This document shows, one piece after another, positions 32,695-41,402 of a stretch of 42,722 nucleotides of DNA. The notes beneath the pieces were generated by a model that was not told the DNA's origin, made no database searches, and saw nothing but the letters and a program-made list of their open reading frames with translations. Origin of the DNA: Lachnospiraceae bacterium. GTDB taxonomy: Bacteria > Bacillota > Clostridia > Lachnospirales > Lachnospiraceae. The position numbers were made by a program, and so were the translations under genes. Each line of letters starts with the position of its first letter. Positions within the stretch are counted from its first letter, which is position 1. The stretch lies in the NCBI GenBank assembly GCA_910574285.1, contig CAJTAL010000039.1:1-42722 (forward strand). The letters are read 5' to 3'.

Positions 32695-32746
32695 ACATAA
32701 AACTGAATGCGCCAGAGAACTTTATTTCACATTCACACTGGTAGTT

Positions 32747-32775
32747 AGTATAACTGTTACTCGGTCAAAAGTCAA
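32747..32775 (-). promoter_or_regulatory. Promoter of the tRNA operon
   Basis: On the minus strand TTGACT (32770-32775), 17 bases, TATACT (32747-32752). It lies about 50 bases before tRNA-Thr and is close to consensus, as expected for stable RNA. Confidence 0.8.
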
Positions 32776-32840
32776 GTACTTATTTACACTTCGGCTTACT
32801 TTTTTTGTGCGGTCAGTTAGAAAATCGGAATACCGGGAGG

Positions 32841-34448
32841 CTATACAACCGCCTCCACCAGTACTCTGCTGCCTATTTGGATCTCCTGGACGCCGATTTG
32901 TTTCTTTTTATTAAAATTAAAGCTCAACATATATCCGACATCCAGATGATAGTGATCCAGATAATTCAATAGCTGATCTTCGCCTCGTGTATGATAGGCG
33001 CAGCCTCTCCAGAGCTTGAGTTCGACAATAAATTGTTCTCCAAGGTAATCGATGATTACATCTGTCCGTTCCCGGTTACGAGTCTGTGATTCTATATAGT
33101 AGTTCCCGGTTCCATTAATGATTGGTCTGAGATACAGGAGAAAATATCTCCTGCCGTCTTCTTCATAAAATTTTTCGCCTTTATCCTCATACAGGTCATG
33201 AAAATGAATTACGAATTTTTCCAAAATCATACGCATATTCAGACGACCATTTTGTACAAACTGATTTTTATCTTGCAGGGCTGACTGGTAGATATTATCT
33301 CCGATTACTTCGTCGGTAGTAAGAAAATAATTATACAACCTGGTTTCAAAAATTCGGTTTGCAACGGTAACGATTTCATTCTTTATTTTTATAAAACCGA
33401 ACATCAGAGCAATATCAATGACTCTGTCATCGGGATTATAGCCTATGTTTTCACCGCGGAACAGGATGGCATAGATAATCTTCTTTAACTCAGGATAGTC
33501 TTCCAATTTCCCGATCAGAGATTCAAACAGAGTGTTTTTTTCACTCAATAAAAGTTTTACGGATTCAGTCACACCTTCGTGTGTCCATACGCTTTTTTTT
33601 GAAGGGAATCTTTCCGTGCCGGAGATATATTCATCCATCAATTTACAGATACGTGACACCAGAAACGGATACCCGGAGGTATAATCATAGATCAATTCGG
33701 CAAGCGCACGGGTGTCCATTCCTGTTTTGTGATCCTGTTCATATTCTTGGAGCATTCCTTCGATATCTTGTATAGAGAAACTCATATCAATCAGAAAATC
33801 CGCAGCAATGTTCCAGGGACTGTTCATCTTATGCCCACCGTCTTTTGCAAATTTCAGTTTCAGATTTTTTATATCATAAACGCCTGAAAGTATCACAGAT
33901 TGGAATGCAGGTATCTCATCCCGTTCTATATAGCAGTTCCGCAGTTGGGCAAGAAAGTCCAGGAATACTTGATTGTTGGAGGCACTGTCTGTTTCGTCAA
34001 TGATAAGTACGACAGGCAAATGCGAAGTCTCGCAAACGCTGCTCAGTGCTTCGAATAATTCATATAGTGAGAAATCCTGGTTTGCCGTATCAAGTATGTC
34101 TTTGAAATTTTCTATTATTTCTGCAAATTTCTGGTCTGTGCCGTATGAAGAAGCACGCTTAAGAGTCTGCAGAAAATATTTCCCAAAAGCTAATGAAAAT
34201 ATATTCCCGTTTTGGAATTTGGCGGCATCTAACCGTTGAAAGTCCAAACTGATGACCAGATATTCTTCTTTCAAATATTCCCTTAATTGTCTAAGAGTAG
34301 TTGTTTTTCCATATTGTCTTGCACGGTTTATTGTGAAATACTGCCCCGCATCGACCATTGATTTGATTTGAGCCAGTTTGTCAGAGATATTCACCATGTA
34401 ATGGATTTCTGGCATACATATGGCATTTGTGTTAAATATCTTCATCAT
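32841..34448 (-). CDS. AAA-like ATPase with C-terminal PD-(D/E)XK nuclease-like domain
   Basis: The protein has 535 residues. The N-terminal ATPase has a Walker A-like RARQYGKTTT (Lys48) and Walker B VVLIIDETD (Asp151, Glu152). The C-terminal part (about 470-520) has the nuclease-fold pattern TDVIIDYLGEQFIVELKLWRG, with Asp and Glu-x-Lys. This is the AAA-ATPase-like/DUF1703 type, frequent and often multi-copy in Clostridia and Bacteroidetes. Its role is not established; links to mobile DNA or defence have been suggested by its scattered distribution. It sits alone between a tRNA operon and tRNA-Glu, a typical insertion spot. Confidence 0.85.
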   Translation of the reverse strand: MMKIFNTNAICMPEIHYMVNISDKLAQIKSMVDAGQYFTINRARQYGKTTTLRQLREYLKEEYLVISLDFQRLDAAKFQNGNIFSLAFGKYFLQTLKRASSYGTDQKFAEIIENFKDILDTANQDFSLYELFEALSSVCETSHLPVVLIIDETDSASNNQVFLDFLAQLRNCYIERDEIPAFQSVILSGVYDIKNLKLKFAKDGGHKMNSPWNIAADFLIDMSFSIQDIEGMLQEYEQDHKTGMDTRALAELIYDYTSGYPFLVSRICKLMDEYISGTERFPSKKSVWTHEGVTESVKLLLSEKNTLFESLIGKLEDYPELKKIIYAILFRGENIGYNPDDRVIDIALMFGFIKIKNEIVTVANRIFETRLYNYFLTTDEVIGDNIYQSALQDKNQFVQNGRLNMRMILEKFVIHFHDLYEDKGEKFYEEDGRRYFLLYLRPIINGTGNYYIESQTRNRERTDVIIDYLGEQFIVELKLWRGCAYHTRGEDQLLNYLDHYHLDVGYMLSFNFNKKKQIGVQEIQIGSRVLVEAVV

Positions 34449-34522
34449 AACTTATATTACCTCATTGGGATTCTAGTACAGCATTGCATTAATTCTTGAG
34501 TAATCTTCCGAAAAACAAAAAA

Positions 34523-34555
34523 GACTTAGTCTCAATATACAAATTGAGCTAAGCC
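34523..34555 (-). terminator. Terminator after tRNA-Glu
   Basis: GACTTAG-CTCAAT arms at 34523-34536 and 34542-34555 pair with one bulge, and TTTTTTG follows on the minus strand. It shows that tRNA-Glu is a single-gene transcript. Confidence 0.75.
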
Positions 34556-34563
34556 TTGTAAAA

Positions 34564-34635
34564 TGACTCCGACGGGAATCGAACCCGTGTTACCGCCGTG
34601 AAAGGGCGATGTCTTAACCGCTTGACCACGGAGCC
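34564..34635 (-). tRNA. tRNA-Glu (anticodon TTC)
   Basis: A 72-base cloverleaf; anticodon loop CTTTCAC, acceptor GGCTCCG/CGGAGTC with one G-T pair, T arm GGGTTCGATTCCC. CCA is not encoded. Confidence 0.95.
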
Positions 34636-34676
34636 ATCTAATGGTAATCAAATCTGTTTCGTGATGACCGAGATTT

Positions 34677-34705
34677 ATATTACCATAGTTCGAATCAATT
34701 TGCAA
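34677..34705 (-). promoter_or_regulatory. Promoter of tRNA-Glu
   Basis: On the minus strand TTGCAA (34700-34705), 17 bases, TAATAT (34677-34682), about 40 bases before the tRNA. Confidence 0.7.
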
Positions 34706-34746
34706 CACTTTTTTTAATTTTTTTAATTTTAATATTTTGATTAGTT

Positions 34747-35508
34747 TCAGTACTGTTTTTTATCAAAACAGACGGTGGATAGAGCCATGCATAACAGGAT
34801 CAAGATCCCGGATACTGTTATTCCTATCAGATAATCTTCCGGACTGTCGGTCTTTTGCATAAGTCTCATCCCGTCCATAAGTTTTGCAGGGAGAAATGCA
34901 TTAAGTTTTGGGAACAGGCTAAGGAGATAGAGTCCCATAGCCGTGCCGCCGGTTCCCAGGAGTACCTGAGTGCTGCTTTTAGATATAGATGAAAATAATA
35001 TAAGAAGCGAAGTGGTCCAGATACCGAACAGCCAGGTGCAGGCGGCGGCAAAGTACAGGTTTCCGGCTATTGCGTTATCCCAGAAGTATGCATTATATCC
35101 GTAAGTAATCCCGAAGCAGAGAGTATACAGCAAAGTCCAGGAGCCATATAGAAGTATGGATTTGGCCGCCAGGATTTTCCGGCGCGACAGTCCTCTGGTT
35201 ATCGCGGGAATCAGCGTTCCTCTCTCATATTCTGCGGTAAAGCTGCTGCTGTTAAGTAAGAGGAAGACGATTAAGCCTGGGAGGATATTTTTATAAAATT
35301 GTGTCCAGGAGGTCATGGCGTCTATCTGAACGTCCGTAGTTATGAGTCCGGCGCCGGACAAGGAGTCGGACATTATTTCCATCAGCCAGGGAGTCAATTT
35401 GGCAAATGCAGGGTTCATGATTCCCAATATTACAAAGACTGTCACCAGAACCAGAGCCCGTCCGGTTCGTATCCATTCCATCCATTCTTTTTTTAGAAAT
35501 GCTTTCAT
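34747..35508 (-). CDS. ABC-2 type permease (YxlG-like)
   Basis: The protein has 253 residues with six membrane segments (for example VLVTVFVILGIMNPAFA at about 20 and ITVSGILILLCMALSTVCF near the end). The conserved YERGTLIPAITRGLSRRKILAAK loop, which contacts the ATPase, is typical of ABC-2 permeases. It overlaps the ATPase gene by 4 bases and is the last gene of the module. The substrate is unknown; peptide or lipid export and immunity are common in this group. Confidence 0.88.
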   Translation of the reverse strand: MKAFLKKEWMEWIRTGRALVLVTVFVILGIMNPAFAKLTPWLMEIMSDSLSGAGLITTDVQIDAMTSWTQFYKNILPGLIVFLLLNSSSFTAEYERGTLIPAITRGLSRRKILAAKSILLYGSWTLLYTLCFGITYGYNAYFWDNAIAGNLYFAAACTWLFGIWTTSLLILFSSISKSSTQVLLGTGGTAMGLYLLSLFPKLNAFLPAKLMDGMRLMQKTDSPEDYLIGITVSGILILLCMALSTVCFDKKQY

Positions 35509-36401
35509 TTTCTGATTACCTCCATAAACAGATCTTCCAGGGCAGCCTCCTGGCGTTCGATGCGCACGATAGGGTAATGTCTGTCTGCAATACAGTGCAG
35601 GAGTTCTGGAAGTTGTTTTGTGTCTTCAAGTAGGAGTTTGCTTTTATCGGTCATTTTGAGAAAGGGAAATGTCTGAAGCAGAGCCTGTGCGTCTTTCGGG
35701 TGTTCCGTTTCTATGGTTATCGCTGAATCTTTCCGCATCTTCCGAATCTCATCCAAAGTACCCTTGAGAGCGATCTTTCCTTCATGAAGAAAAGCCATCT
35801 CGTCGCAGATATGTTCGACATCCGAGAGAATATGGGTGGAAAAAAGTACAGTAGTTTCCGCTTTTGCCGCCGTCAGAATATCCAGCAATTCTCTTCTGCC
35901 TGCCGGATCAAGGGCGGAGGTCGGCTCGTCGCAGATCAGCAGTTTGGGGCGGTTCAATAAGGCCTGGGCGACGCCAAGGCGCTGCTTCATTCCGCGGGAG
36001 AAGCCCTTGATCCGGCGATGCTCCTGTTCAAGTCCGACCAGACGGAGAAGTTCCGTACTGCGGCTTTTGATTTCGTTAGATTTCATACCGGAGATCTCTC
36101 CGCAGAAGCGTAAATATTCTGTCGGAGTCATATATGGGTAGAATTCCGGTACGTCGGGGAGATATCCGATAAAGCGGTTTGTCGGAGTGTTTCCATAACG
36201 GACAGGTATTCCGTTAACCATAATGTCTCCGCTGCTTACTGTGAGAAGACCCAGGATCATCTTCATGGCAGTGGTCTTCCCGGCGCCGTTTTGACCGACG
36301 AATCCAAACACCGTATGTTCCGGAACCGAGAAACTGACATCGAGAAGTACCTGCTTTTCTCCGAAATGTTTTGCCGCATGGGAGAGGGTAAGCATCTCCA
36401 T
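35505..36401 (-). CDS. ABC transporter ATP-binding protein (YxlF-like)
   Basis: The protein has 298 residues. Walker A is GQNGAGKTTAMK, the signature is FSRGMKQRLGVAQ, and Walker B is LLICDEPTSALDP. The C-terminal extension (about 215-298) is typical of ATPases serving ABC-2 permeases. It starts 1 base after the PLDc_N gene and overlaps the permease gene, so the three are coupled in translation. Confidence 0.93.
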   Translation of the reverse strand: MEMLTLSHAAKHFGEKQVLLDVSFSVPEHTVFGFVGQNGAGKTTAMKMILGLLTVSSGDIMVNGIPVRYGNTPTNRFIGYLPDVPEFYPYMTPTEYLRFCGEISGMKSNEIKSRSTELLRLVGLEQEHRRIKGFSRGMKQRLGVAQALLNRPKLLICDEPTSALDPAGRRELLDILTAAKAETTVLFSTHILSDVEHICDEMAFLHEGKIALKGTLDEIRKMRKDSAITIETEHPKDAQALLQTFPFLKMTDKSKLLLEDTKQLPELLHCIADRHYPIVRIERQEAALEDLFMEVIRK

Positions 36402-36402
36402 A

Positions 36403-36606
36403 TCAGTTTTCCTCCTTCCCCAGCAGAAAATAAAGGATCGGGCCGATAAACTGCATCCCTATTATCGCAATGATGATCCATAAGGTCCGGCTTCCGTGCC
36501 GGTATGTCCGGTGAGTCAGAATGTGGTAAAGCGTATAGGCGAGCAGGATGATCTCTGCGATCGCCAGCGGAATAATGAATGGTAACATTTCGTTGATATC
36601 AGGCAT
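36403..36606 (-). CDS. Small PLDc_N-domain membrane protein (YxlE-like)
   Basis: The protein has 67 residues: two membrane helices (about 9-30 and 43-62) and the motif TLWIIIAIIGMQFIGPILYFLLGK, of the PLDc_N domain. In Bacillus subtilis a protein of this kind, YxlE, lies before the ABC pair YxlF-YxlG and is reported to act negatively on the sigma factor SigY. The same order is found here, but an XRE gene stands where SigY-YxlC-YxlD would be. A regulatory or immunity role is inferred. Confidence 0.82.
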   Translation of the reverse strand: MPDINEMLPFIIPLAIAEIILLAYTLYHILTHRTYRHGSRTLWIIIAIIGMQFIGPILYFLLGKEEN

Positions 36607-36634
36607 GTTTTTTCCTCCTTTGCCGTGTTTTGTT

Positions 36635-37747
36635 CTAACTTGAAAAGTGGTTCAGAATTCTCTGGAATTCAGAAGTTTCTTTGATGCTTTCAAATGCAGG
36701 GCAGCATAGGGAGTCCCGTATGTTCCGTGGAATGAATTCTTTGCTTCTTGGCGCTATATTCCCCAGCGGAAGGCGTGCGATCCATTCATCTAACCGGTCG
36801 AAGTAAGAATCTCCTTGAAGCAGCACTTTTTCGGAGTGCAGGATACGGAGGGCGCACCGGTCAAAAAGACGGAGGGCCTCCAGAGCCTCTTTTTCTTCAC
36901 CGTTCGCTGCGTATACTGCCGCTGCCTGGTAATGGAACTGTGCCGCAAGATTAGGGTGGAGTTGTTCTAACTGATATTGTTCCATTATAGTTCTTATCCG
37001 GCATATGGTTATCCTGCATCTTTCGAGATCCTCTATGTGCAGAGCCAGGGACATCATAGCGTCTGACATCAGGTTGAGCAGGTCCATGTATTCCCTGATC
37101 TGTATATGGCTTTTGGCCTTTTCATACTCTCCGACCATCTGGTAAGCCTTAACCAGTACCAGACCCTTCTGTCCGGAGAGACGGATGGGATCTTCAGTCG
37201 GTTCCAGTATGCCGACGACCTCCTTTGCATTCCCAAGACAGAGGGATATGTTGGCTTTCAGTATCAAAGCGTCGCTGCAGATATTTACATCGCTGCAGTT
37301 ATCTATAATGTGGTCGCACCACAAGGCGGTTTCCTTGAGGATCTGCATCTGAGCGTTTTCTGTTTCTGCCAGCATAAAATGGTTCAGGTACAGAACGCAA
37401 AGCTGCAGCAGGAAAGGGTAGCAGGAATAGTACCGATGAGCAAGAGAACATACTTTCTCCGTTGTTTCCTCAAAGGGGCGTTCTGCAAAATCCGCCGAAA
37501 GTTCCGTATAGAAACGGCGAATCTGTTCCCGGGTGAGCTGCGCTTCATATCCGATCAGCTCATCGAGGGTCATGTCAAAATATGCGGCAAGCTGAAGCAA
37601 AACCGGAAGATCCGGCGTACTCTGTGCATTCTCCCATTTGGATACGGACGCTTTGGTCACTCCGAGGAAATCTGCCAGCTCTTCCTGTGTAATTTTTCGT
37701 TCGTGCCGAAGTCTGATAATATTATTCGGTAATCTTAATTCATCCAT
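36635..37747 (-). CDS. XRE regulator with TPR-like sensor domain
   Basis: The protein has 370 residues from ATG 37747, which follows AAGGAGAG; a start 36 bases further upstream lacks a site. The XRE domain (about 5-68) reads LRHERKITQEELADFLGVTKA, then VSKWENAQSTPDLPVLLQLAAYF. The rest (about 80-370) is built of helical repeats of TPR type. Such regulators often control the neighbouring transporter in response to a peptide. The promoter and an 8-bp palindrome lie upstream, and the PLDc_N-ABC genes follow after 28 bases. Confidence 0.88.
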   Translation of the reverse strand: MDELRLPNNIIRLRHERKITQEELADFLGVTKASVSKWENAQSTPDLPVLLQLAAYFDMTLDELIGYEAQLTREQIRRFYTELSADFAERPFEETTEKVCSLAHRYYSCYPFLLQLCVLYLNHFMLAETENAQMQILKETALWCDHIIDNCSDVNICSDALILKANISLCLGNAKEVVGILEPTEDPIRLSGQKGLVLVKAYQMVGEYEKAKSHIQIREYMDLLNLMSDAMMSLALHIEDLERCRITICRIRTIMEQYQLEQLHPNLAAQFHYQAAAVYAANGEEKEALEALRLFDRCALRILHSEKVLLQGDSYFDRLDEWIARLPLGNIAPRSKEFIPRNIRDSLCCPAFESIKETSEFQRILNHFSS

Positions 37748-37803
37748 GTTGTCGCTCTCCTTGTGTAATCTGTACTCCTGCAATCTTTTTGCGTCTTTTC
37801 TTC

Positions 37804-37832
37804 ATTATAATAAAAAAAGGATACCCTATCAA
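37804..37832 (-). promoter_or_regulatory. Promoter of the XRE-ABC module
   Basis: On the minus strand TTGATA (37827-37832), 17 bases, TATAAT (37804-37809). Confidence 0.75.
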
Positions 37833-37845
37833 TCGAACCCTATGC

Positions 37846-37865
37846 GACTTTTCGGCAGAAAAGTC
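37846..37865. promoter_or_regulatory. Palindrome upstream of the XRE-ABC promoter
   Basis: GACTTTTC-GGCA-GAAAAGTC is a perfect 8-bp inverted repeat, 13 bases upstream of the -35 box. It is an operator candidate for the XRE protein. Confidence 0.5.
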
Positions 37866-37897
37866 AACTGGCGGTAAACAAAAGCATCCCAAAAGCC

Positions 37898-37965
37898 AAA
37901 TGAACAAATGTACAATATGTAAGAAAATGGAAAATGAACAGATGTGCAATAGATGAGAAAATGTT
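37898..37965 (+). promoter_or_regulatory. Two 34-bp direct repeats, regulator-binding candidate
   Basis: The units start at 37898 and 37932, both beginning AAATGAACA(A/G)ATGT(A/G)CAATA. The second one runs to the -35 box of the kinase operon promoter. A spacing of 34 bases is close to three helical turns, which fits two proteins bound on one face of the DNA, for example an activator. Confidence 0.6.
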
Positions 37966-37992
37966 GAAAACGAAAATCTTGTGTGATAATAT
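37964..37992 (+). promoter_or_regulatory. Promoter of the UlaE/UlaG operon
   Basis: TTGAAA (37964-37969), 17 bases, TAATAT (37987-37992). The leader to the start at 38128 is about 130 bases and contains the tandem repeat AATTCTTAG twice (38070-38087). No gene lies between 37748 and 38127. Confidence 0.7.
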
Positions 37993-38127
37993 TGCGTCAA
38001 GAGGAAAACTCAGGCAGAGGACACAAGAAGAAATTCCCGGGATGATTTGTGTGGATGAAGCAGATGAGAAATTCTTAGAATTCTTAGATTAAGAAGAAAT
38101 CCTTAGACGAAGAAAGGAGTTTTTTAG

Positions 38128-38946
38128 ATGAATATTCTGGTTATTGATGTAGGAACATCCAGTATGCGCGGTATTTTATTCACGCACGAGGGAAAGTTTT
38201 TGGCAGAAAAACAGATATTGTACAATGTTTCTTATTTGGAAAGAAGTTGGGTCGAACAAGAGGCGTCTGACTGGGAAAATGCATTATATGGAATTATGAA
38301 GAAGATAGCCAAAGAGGCGGATGAAAATCGATGGATGATAGACGCAATTACGATTACTTCACAGAGATCTTCGGTGATTCCGGTAGATCAGTCCATGCGG
38401 CCTTTATGCGGCGCGATTATGTGGCAGGATAAGAGGACGAATGAGATCTGTGAGCGGCTGACTCCACTGAATGATAAGATATTTTCATTGTGTGGTTCCA
38501 GAGTGAATCCGGTATTCTCTGCAGGTAAGATGACATGGGTCAGGGAAGAGAGGCCGGAGATATATAATAAAACTTACAAATTCCTGGTAATACCGGATTA
38601 TCTGATCTATTTGATGACGGGTGAGCTGTACACGGATTATACATATGGGAGCAGATCTCTGCTTATGAATATCCATAACCATCAATGGGATCAGGAGCTT
38701 CTTGATATTTTTCGGGTAGAGAAAGAGAAATTGTGTGATCTGACAGAGCCGGGAAGCATATGCGGAAGGGTGACACAGGAATTCTCGGAGTTGACGGGAT
38801 GTCCGCAGGGAATACCGGTTATCACTGTCGGGGGCGATCAGCAGTGCGGAGCCATCGGGCAGGGTGTTGTGAAGAAAGGCGTTCTGTCCGTGACGGCAGG
38901 GACAGGAGGGTGCAAGCAAAATGATATAGGAAGGAGTGGGAACTAA
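38128..38946 (+). pseudogene. FGGY-family carbohydrate kinase, C-terminal half missing
   Basis: The frame codes 272 residues; family members have about 490-520. The N-terminal FGGY domain is intact (VIDVGTSSMRGILF, ITITSQRSSVIPVD, AIMWQDKRT, ITVGGDQQCGAIG). The sequence stops at SVTAGTGG, exactly where the second domain, with the ATP-binding half, should begin. A short unrelated tail (CKQNDIGRSGN) runs into the ribosome binding site of the next gene. No remnant of the second domain follows in any frame. I infer an internal deletion that joined the kinase to the ulaE leader. Kinase activity is not expected. Confidence 0.85.
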
Positions 38947-38947
38947 T

Positions 38948-39814
38948 ATGTATAGTCTTCATAAGAATCCAATCGGGATCTATGAAAAAGCGCTGCCGAA
39001 TTCATTTACATGGGAAGAGAAATTCAGGGCGGCAAAAAAAGCGGGATTTGACTATATGGAAATATCTGTCGACGAATCGGATGAAAGACTGGCAAGGCTT
39101 GACTGGACAGATGAAGAGATTGAGAATCTGCGCTTGATTATGAGGTCTGAGGGAATTACGTTTCCGACTATGTGTTTAAGCGGGCACAGGAGATATCCCT
39201 TCGGAAGCAAAGATTTGAAAACCAGAGAAAAAGCGATGGAGATCATGGAGAAGGCTATCTGCCTTTCTGTGAAGCTTGGGGTCCGCTGTATCCAGCTTGC
39301 CACGTATGACGTCTATTATGAAGATTCTGATGAGGAGACAAAAAGAATGTTTCTTGAGGGAATGAAAGAATCGGCGGCAATGACCGCAAGGGCAGGCGTT
39401 ATCCTTGCGATGGAGATCATGGATACGGAATTTGCAGGGACGATTGTGCGGGCGATGCATTACCTGAAGGAGATTCCGTCGCCGTATTTTAAGATCTATC
39501 CGGATATAGGCAATCTGAGTAACTTCAGTAATGATGTAGAAGGAGAATTGGAACTTGGACTGTCGGAGACGGCGGCGATCCATATAAAAGAGACGAAGCC
39601 GGGTGTCTTCAAAGAGGTTCCGTTTGGCGAAGGCGAAGTAAGATTCAAGGATATTTTCCGGAAATTAAAAGAGCTGAATTACCAGGGAATGTTCCTGATC
39701 GAGATGTGGGCAGACAAAAGCGGCAGTCAGACGCAGGAAGAGGCTGTTGAGAAGATAGCGAAAGCATATCAGTTTGTCACGGAGAAGATGCTGGAAGCAG
39801 GATTGGAGGTATAA
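38948..39814 (+). CDS. ulaE: L-ribulose/L-xylulose-5-phosphate 3-epimerase, UlaE family
   Basis: The protein has 288 residues from ATG 38948 behind AGGAAGGAG, a TIM barrel of the xylose isomerase-like family. Metal and catalytic residues are visible in LAMEIMDTEF (Glu), YPDIGNLSNF (Asp), AIHIKET (His) and FLIEMWAD (Glu), as in UlaE/SgaU. The enzyme epimerises L-xylulose-5-phosphate to L-ribulose-5-phosphate in L-ascorbate and related sugar-acid breakdown. It is the second gene of the operon; an UlaG-like gene lies three genes on. Confidence 0.9.
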   Translation: MYSLHKNPIGIYEKALPNSFTWEEKFRAAKKAGFDYMEISVDESDERLARLDWTDEEIENLRLIMRSEGITFPTMCLSGHRRYPFGSKDLKTREKAMEIMEKAICLSVKLGVRCIQLATYDVYYEDSDEETKRMFLEGMKESAAMTARAGVILAMEIMDTEFAGTIVRAMHYLKEIPSPYFKIYPDIGNLSNFSNDVEGELELGLSETAAIHIKETKPGVFKEVPFGEGEVRFKDIFRKLKELNYQGMFLIEMWADKSGSQTQEEAVEKIAKAYQFVTEKMLEAGLEV

Positions 39815-39851
39815 AGAACATGAAGAAAATAGTTATGGCAGAACTGGAGAA

Positions 39852-40685
39852 GTGTTATTCTATTCGCCCAACGATTCAAAAGAGGAAAAGATCGTAATCG
39901 CCACGCCGGACGGTGAAGGGAACTGGGAGATCCGGACGCTCGTTAAGCTGCCCTTTGTACACCGGTTCGATATCTTAAGCAGCGGCGAAGAGAATTACCT
40001 GATTGCCTGCACCTTGAAATCAGGACATGAATATAAGGATGACTGGAGCCATCCGGGGAAGGTATATGCCGCGAAGCTTCCGTCAGATCTGGCAGATTTT
40101 GATGATTCTCATCAGCTTGAACTTACGGTACTGAAAGATGGGATGCTGAAGAATCACGGTTACTATAAAGTTACGGAGGACGGGAAAGTATCGTCCCTTG
40201 TCTGCAGTGAGAATGGTGTGTTCCGTTTCTTTCCGCCGGAGACAGAAGAAGGGGAATGGAGGGAAGAACAGCTCCTTGATATTCCGGCCAGCGACGCGGT
40301 GATGGCGGATTTAGACGGCGATAAAGAAATGGAGTTGGTGGTTCTGTCCCCTTTCCATGGAGATGAGGTTTCGATCTATAAGAAGACAGAAGAGGGTTAT
40401 GATAAGGTGTACCAATACCCGGAGAAGGCTGAGTTCCTGCATGCGGTATGGAGCGGAAAACTTGCGGGAAAGACGGTTGTAGTACTTGGTCACCGCAAAG
40501 GAGCCAGAAGATTATTTGCCCTTCTATGGACAGACGGACATTACAGCTTTAAGACGATAGATGATGACTGCGGACCGGCGAACGCGTATGGATATACCTA
40601 CGAAGGAAGAGACCGCCTGATCACAACGAATCGGGAGATTAATCAGATTGCCATGTATCTATTTGGCGAAGGAGATCTGGGATGA
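39852..40685 (+). CDS. FG-GAP/VCBS-like repeat protein, apparent 5' frameshift
   Basis: The frame is open from before 39774 to 40685, but the upstream part overlaps ulaE. The best-placed start is ATG 39820, 5 bases after the ulaE stop, which runs MKKIVMAELEK and stops after 25 codons in a different frame. Joining the two frames near 39838 by one base would give MKKIVM-(G/A)RTGEVLFYSPND, a natural start, so a frameshift is likely. From GTG 39852 on about 277 residues remain, with beta-propeller-like strands and a Ca-binding-like ADLDGDKEMELVVLS. No signal peptide is present, so it is cytoplasmic. Its function in the operon is unknown. It overlaps the HAD gene by 4 bases. Confidence 0.65.
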   Translation: MLFYSPNDSKEEKIVIATPDGEGNWEIRTLVKLPFVHRFDILSSGEENYLIACTLKSGHEYKDDWSHPGKVYAAKLPSDLADFDDSHQLELTVLKDGMLKNHGYYKVTEDGKVSSLVCSENGVFRFFPPETEEGEWREEQLLDIPASDAVMADLDGDKEMELVVLSPFHGDEVSIYKKTEEGYDKVYQYPEKAEFLHAVWSGKLAGKTVVVLGHRKGARRLFALLWTDGHYSFKTIDDDCGPANAYGYTYEGRDRLITTNREINQIAMYLFGEGDLG

Positions 40686-41389
40686 TAAAAGCGGTATTTT
40701 TTGATATTGATAATACGGTCTGTAATTATGACAGGGCTCATGCGGCTGCTATGGAGGAACTCTTCCGGTTTGGTGAAGATGAATTTTCCTTTGGACGGGA
40801 AGAGATGGACCGTCTGTTATCCGAAGCGCAGGACAGAGTGACAGGGAGGCTTGGCAAAGGTTCGGCGGCGATCCATAACAGACTGATTCGGTTTCAGGAT
40901 TTTCTGGAACGGATGCCGGAGACGGATCTTACGAAGGCTCTGCGGATGAATGAGATCTACTGGGATACTTTTCTGGAAACGATTGCTCCGGAACCCGGAT
41001 TGGCCGAGTTTCTGTCAGCGCTTCAAGAGGCAGGGATATTGATTGGGATCGGCTCCGATCAGAATGCCGACGTTCAATACAGGAAGCTTGAAGCGCTTGG
41101 AATACTGCCGTATTTTTCGCGGATCGTCACCAGTGAGGAAGCGGGGGCGGAGAAACCTGCAGAGGAGTTCTTTCGGCTGTGTGTGGAGAAATCAGGATGT
41201 AAGGCGGCGGAATGCGTATTTATCGGGGACAACATAAAGAAAGATGTGAAAGGGGCTCTTAAGAACGGGCTTCGCGGCGTGTGGTATCATCCGAGAGATA
41301 CAGAGCCGAAGAACAAAGAATACGGGTTTCCTGTTATATCTTCTTATACAGGCTGTCTGAGGAATATAGAAAATATTTTTAATTTATAA
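40682..41389 (+). CDS. HAD-family hydrolase (phosphatase)
   Basis: The protein has 235 residues. The HAD motifs are FFDIDNTVC (Asp9 nucleophile, Asp11), IGIGSDQNA, the Lys region in [10 protein letters not shown] and [14 protein letters not shown]. The helical cap (about 17-95) is of the type found in small-molecule phosphatases (HAD subfamily IA). The ATG overlaps the previous stop as ATGA, so translation is coupled. Within this operon it may remove phosphate from a pathway intermediate or a toxic by-product; this is inference. Confidence 0.9.
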   Translation: MIKAVFFDIDNTVCNYDRAHAAAMEELFRFGEDEFSFGREEMDRLLSEAQDRVTGRLGKGSAAIHNRLIRFQDFLERMPETDLTKALRMNEIYWDTFLETIAPEPGLAEFLSALQEAGILIGIGSDQNADVQYRKLEALGILPYFSRIVTSEEAGAEKPAEEFFRLCVEKSGCKAAECVFIGDNIKKDVKGALKNGLRGVWYHPRDTEPKNKEYGFPVISSYTGCLRNIENIFNL

Positions 41390-41402
41390 AGGAGACGAGA
41401 AA

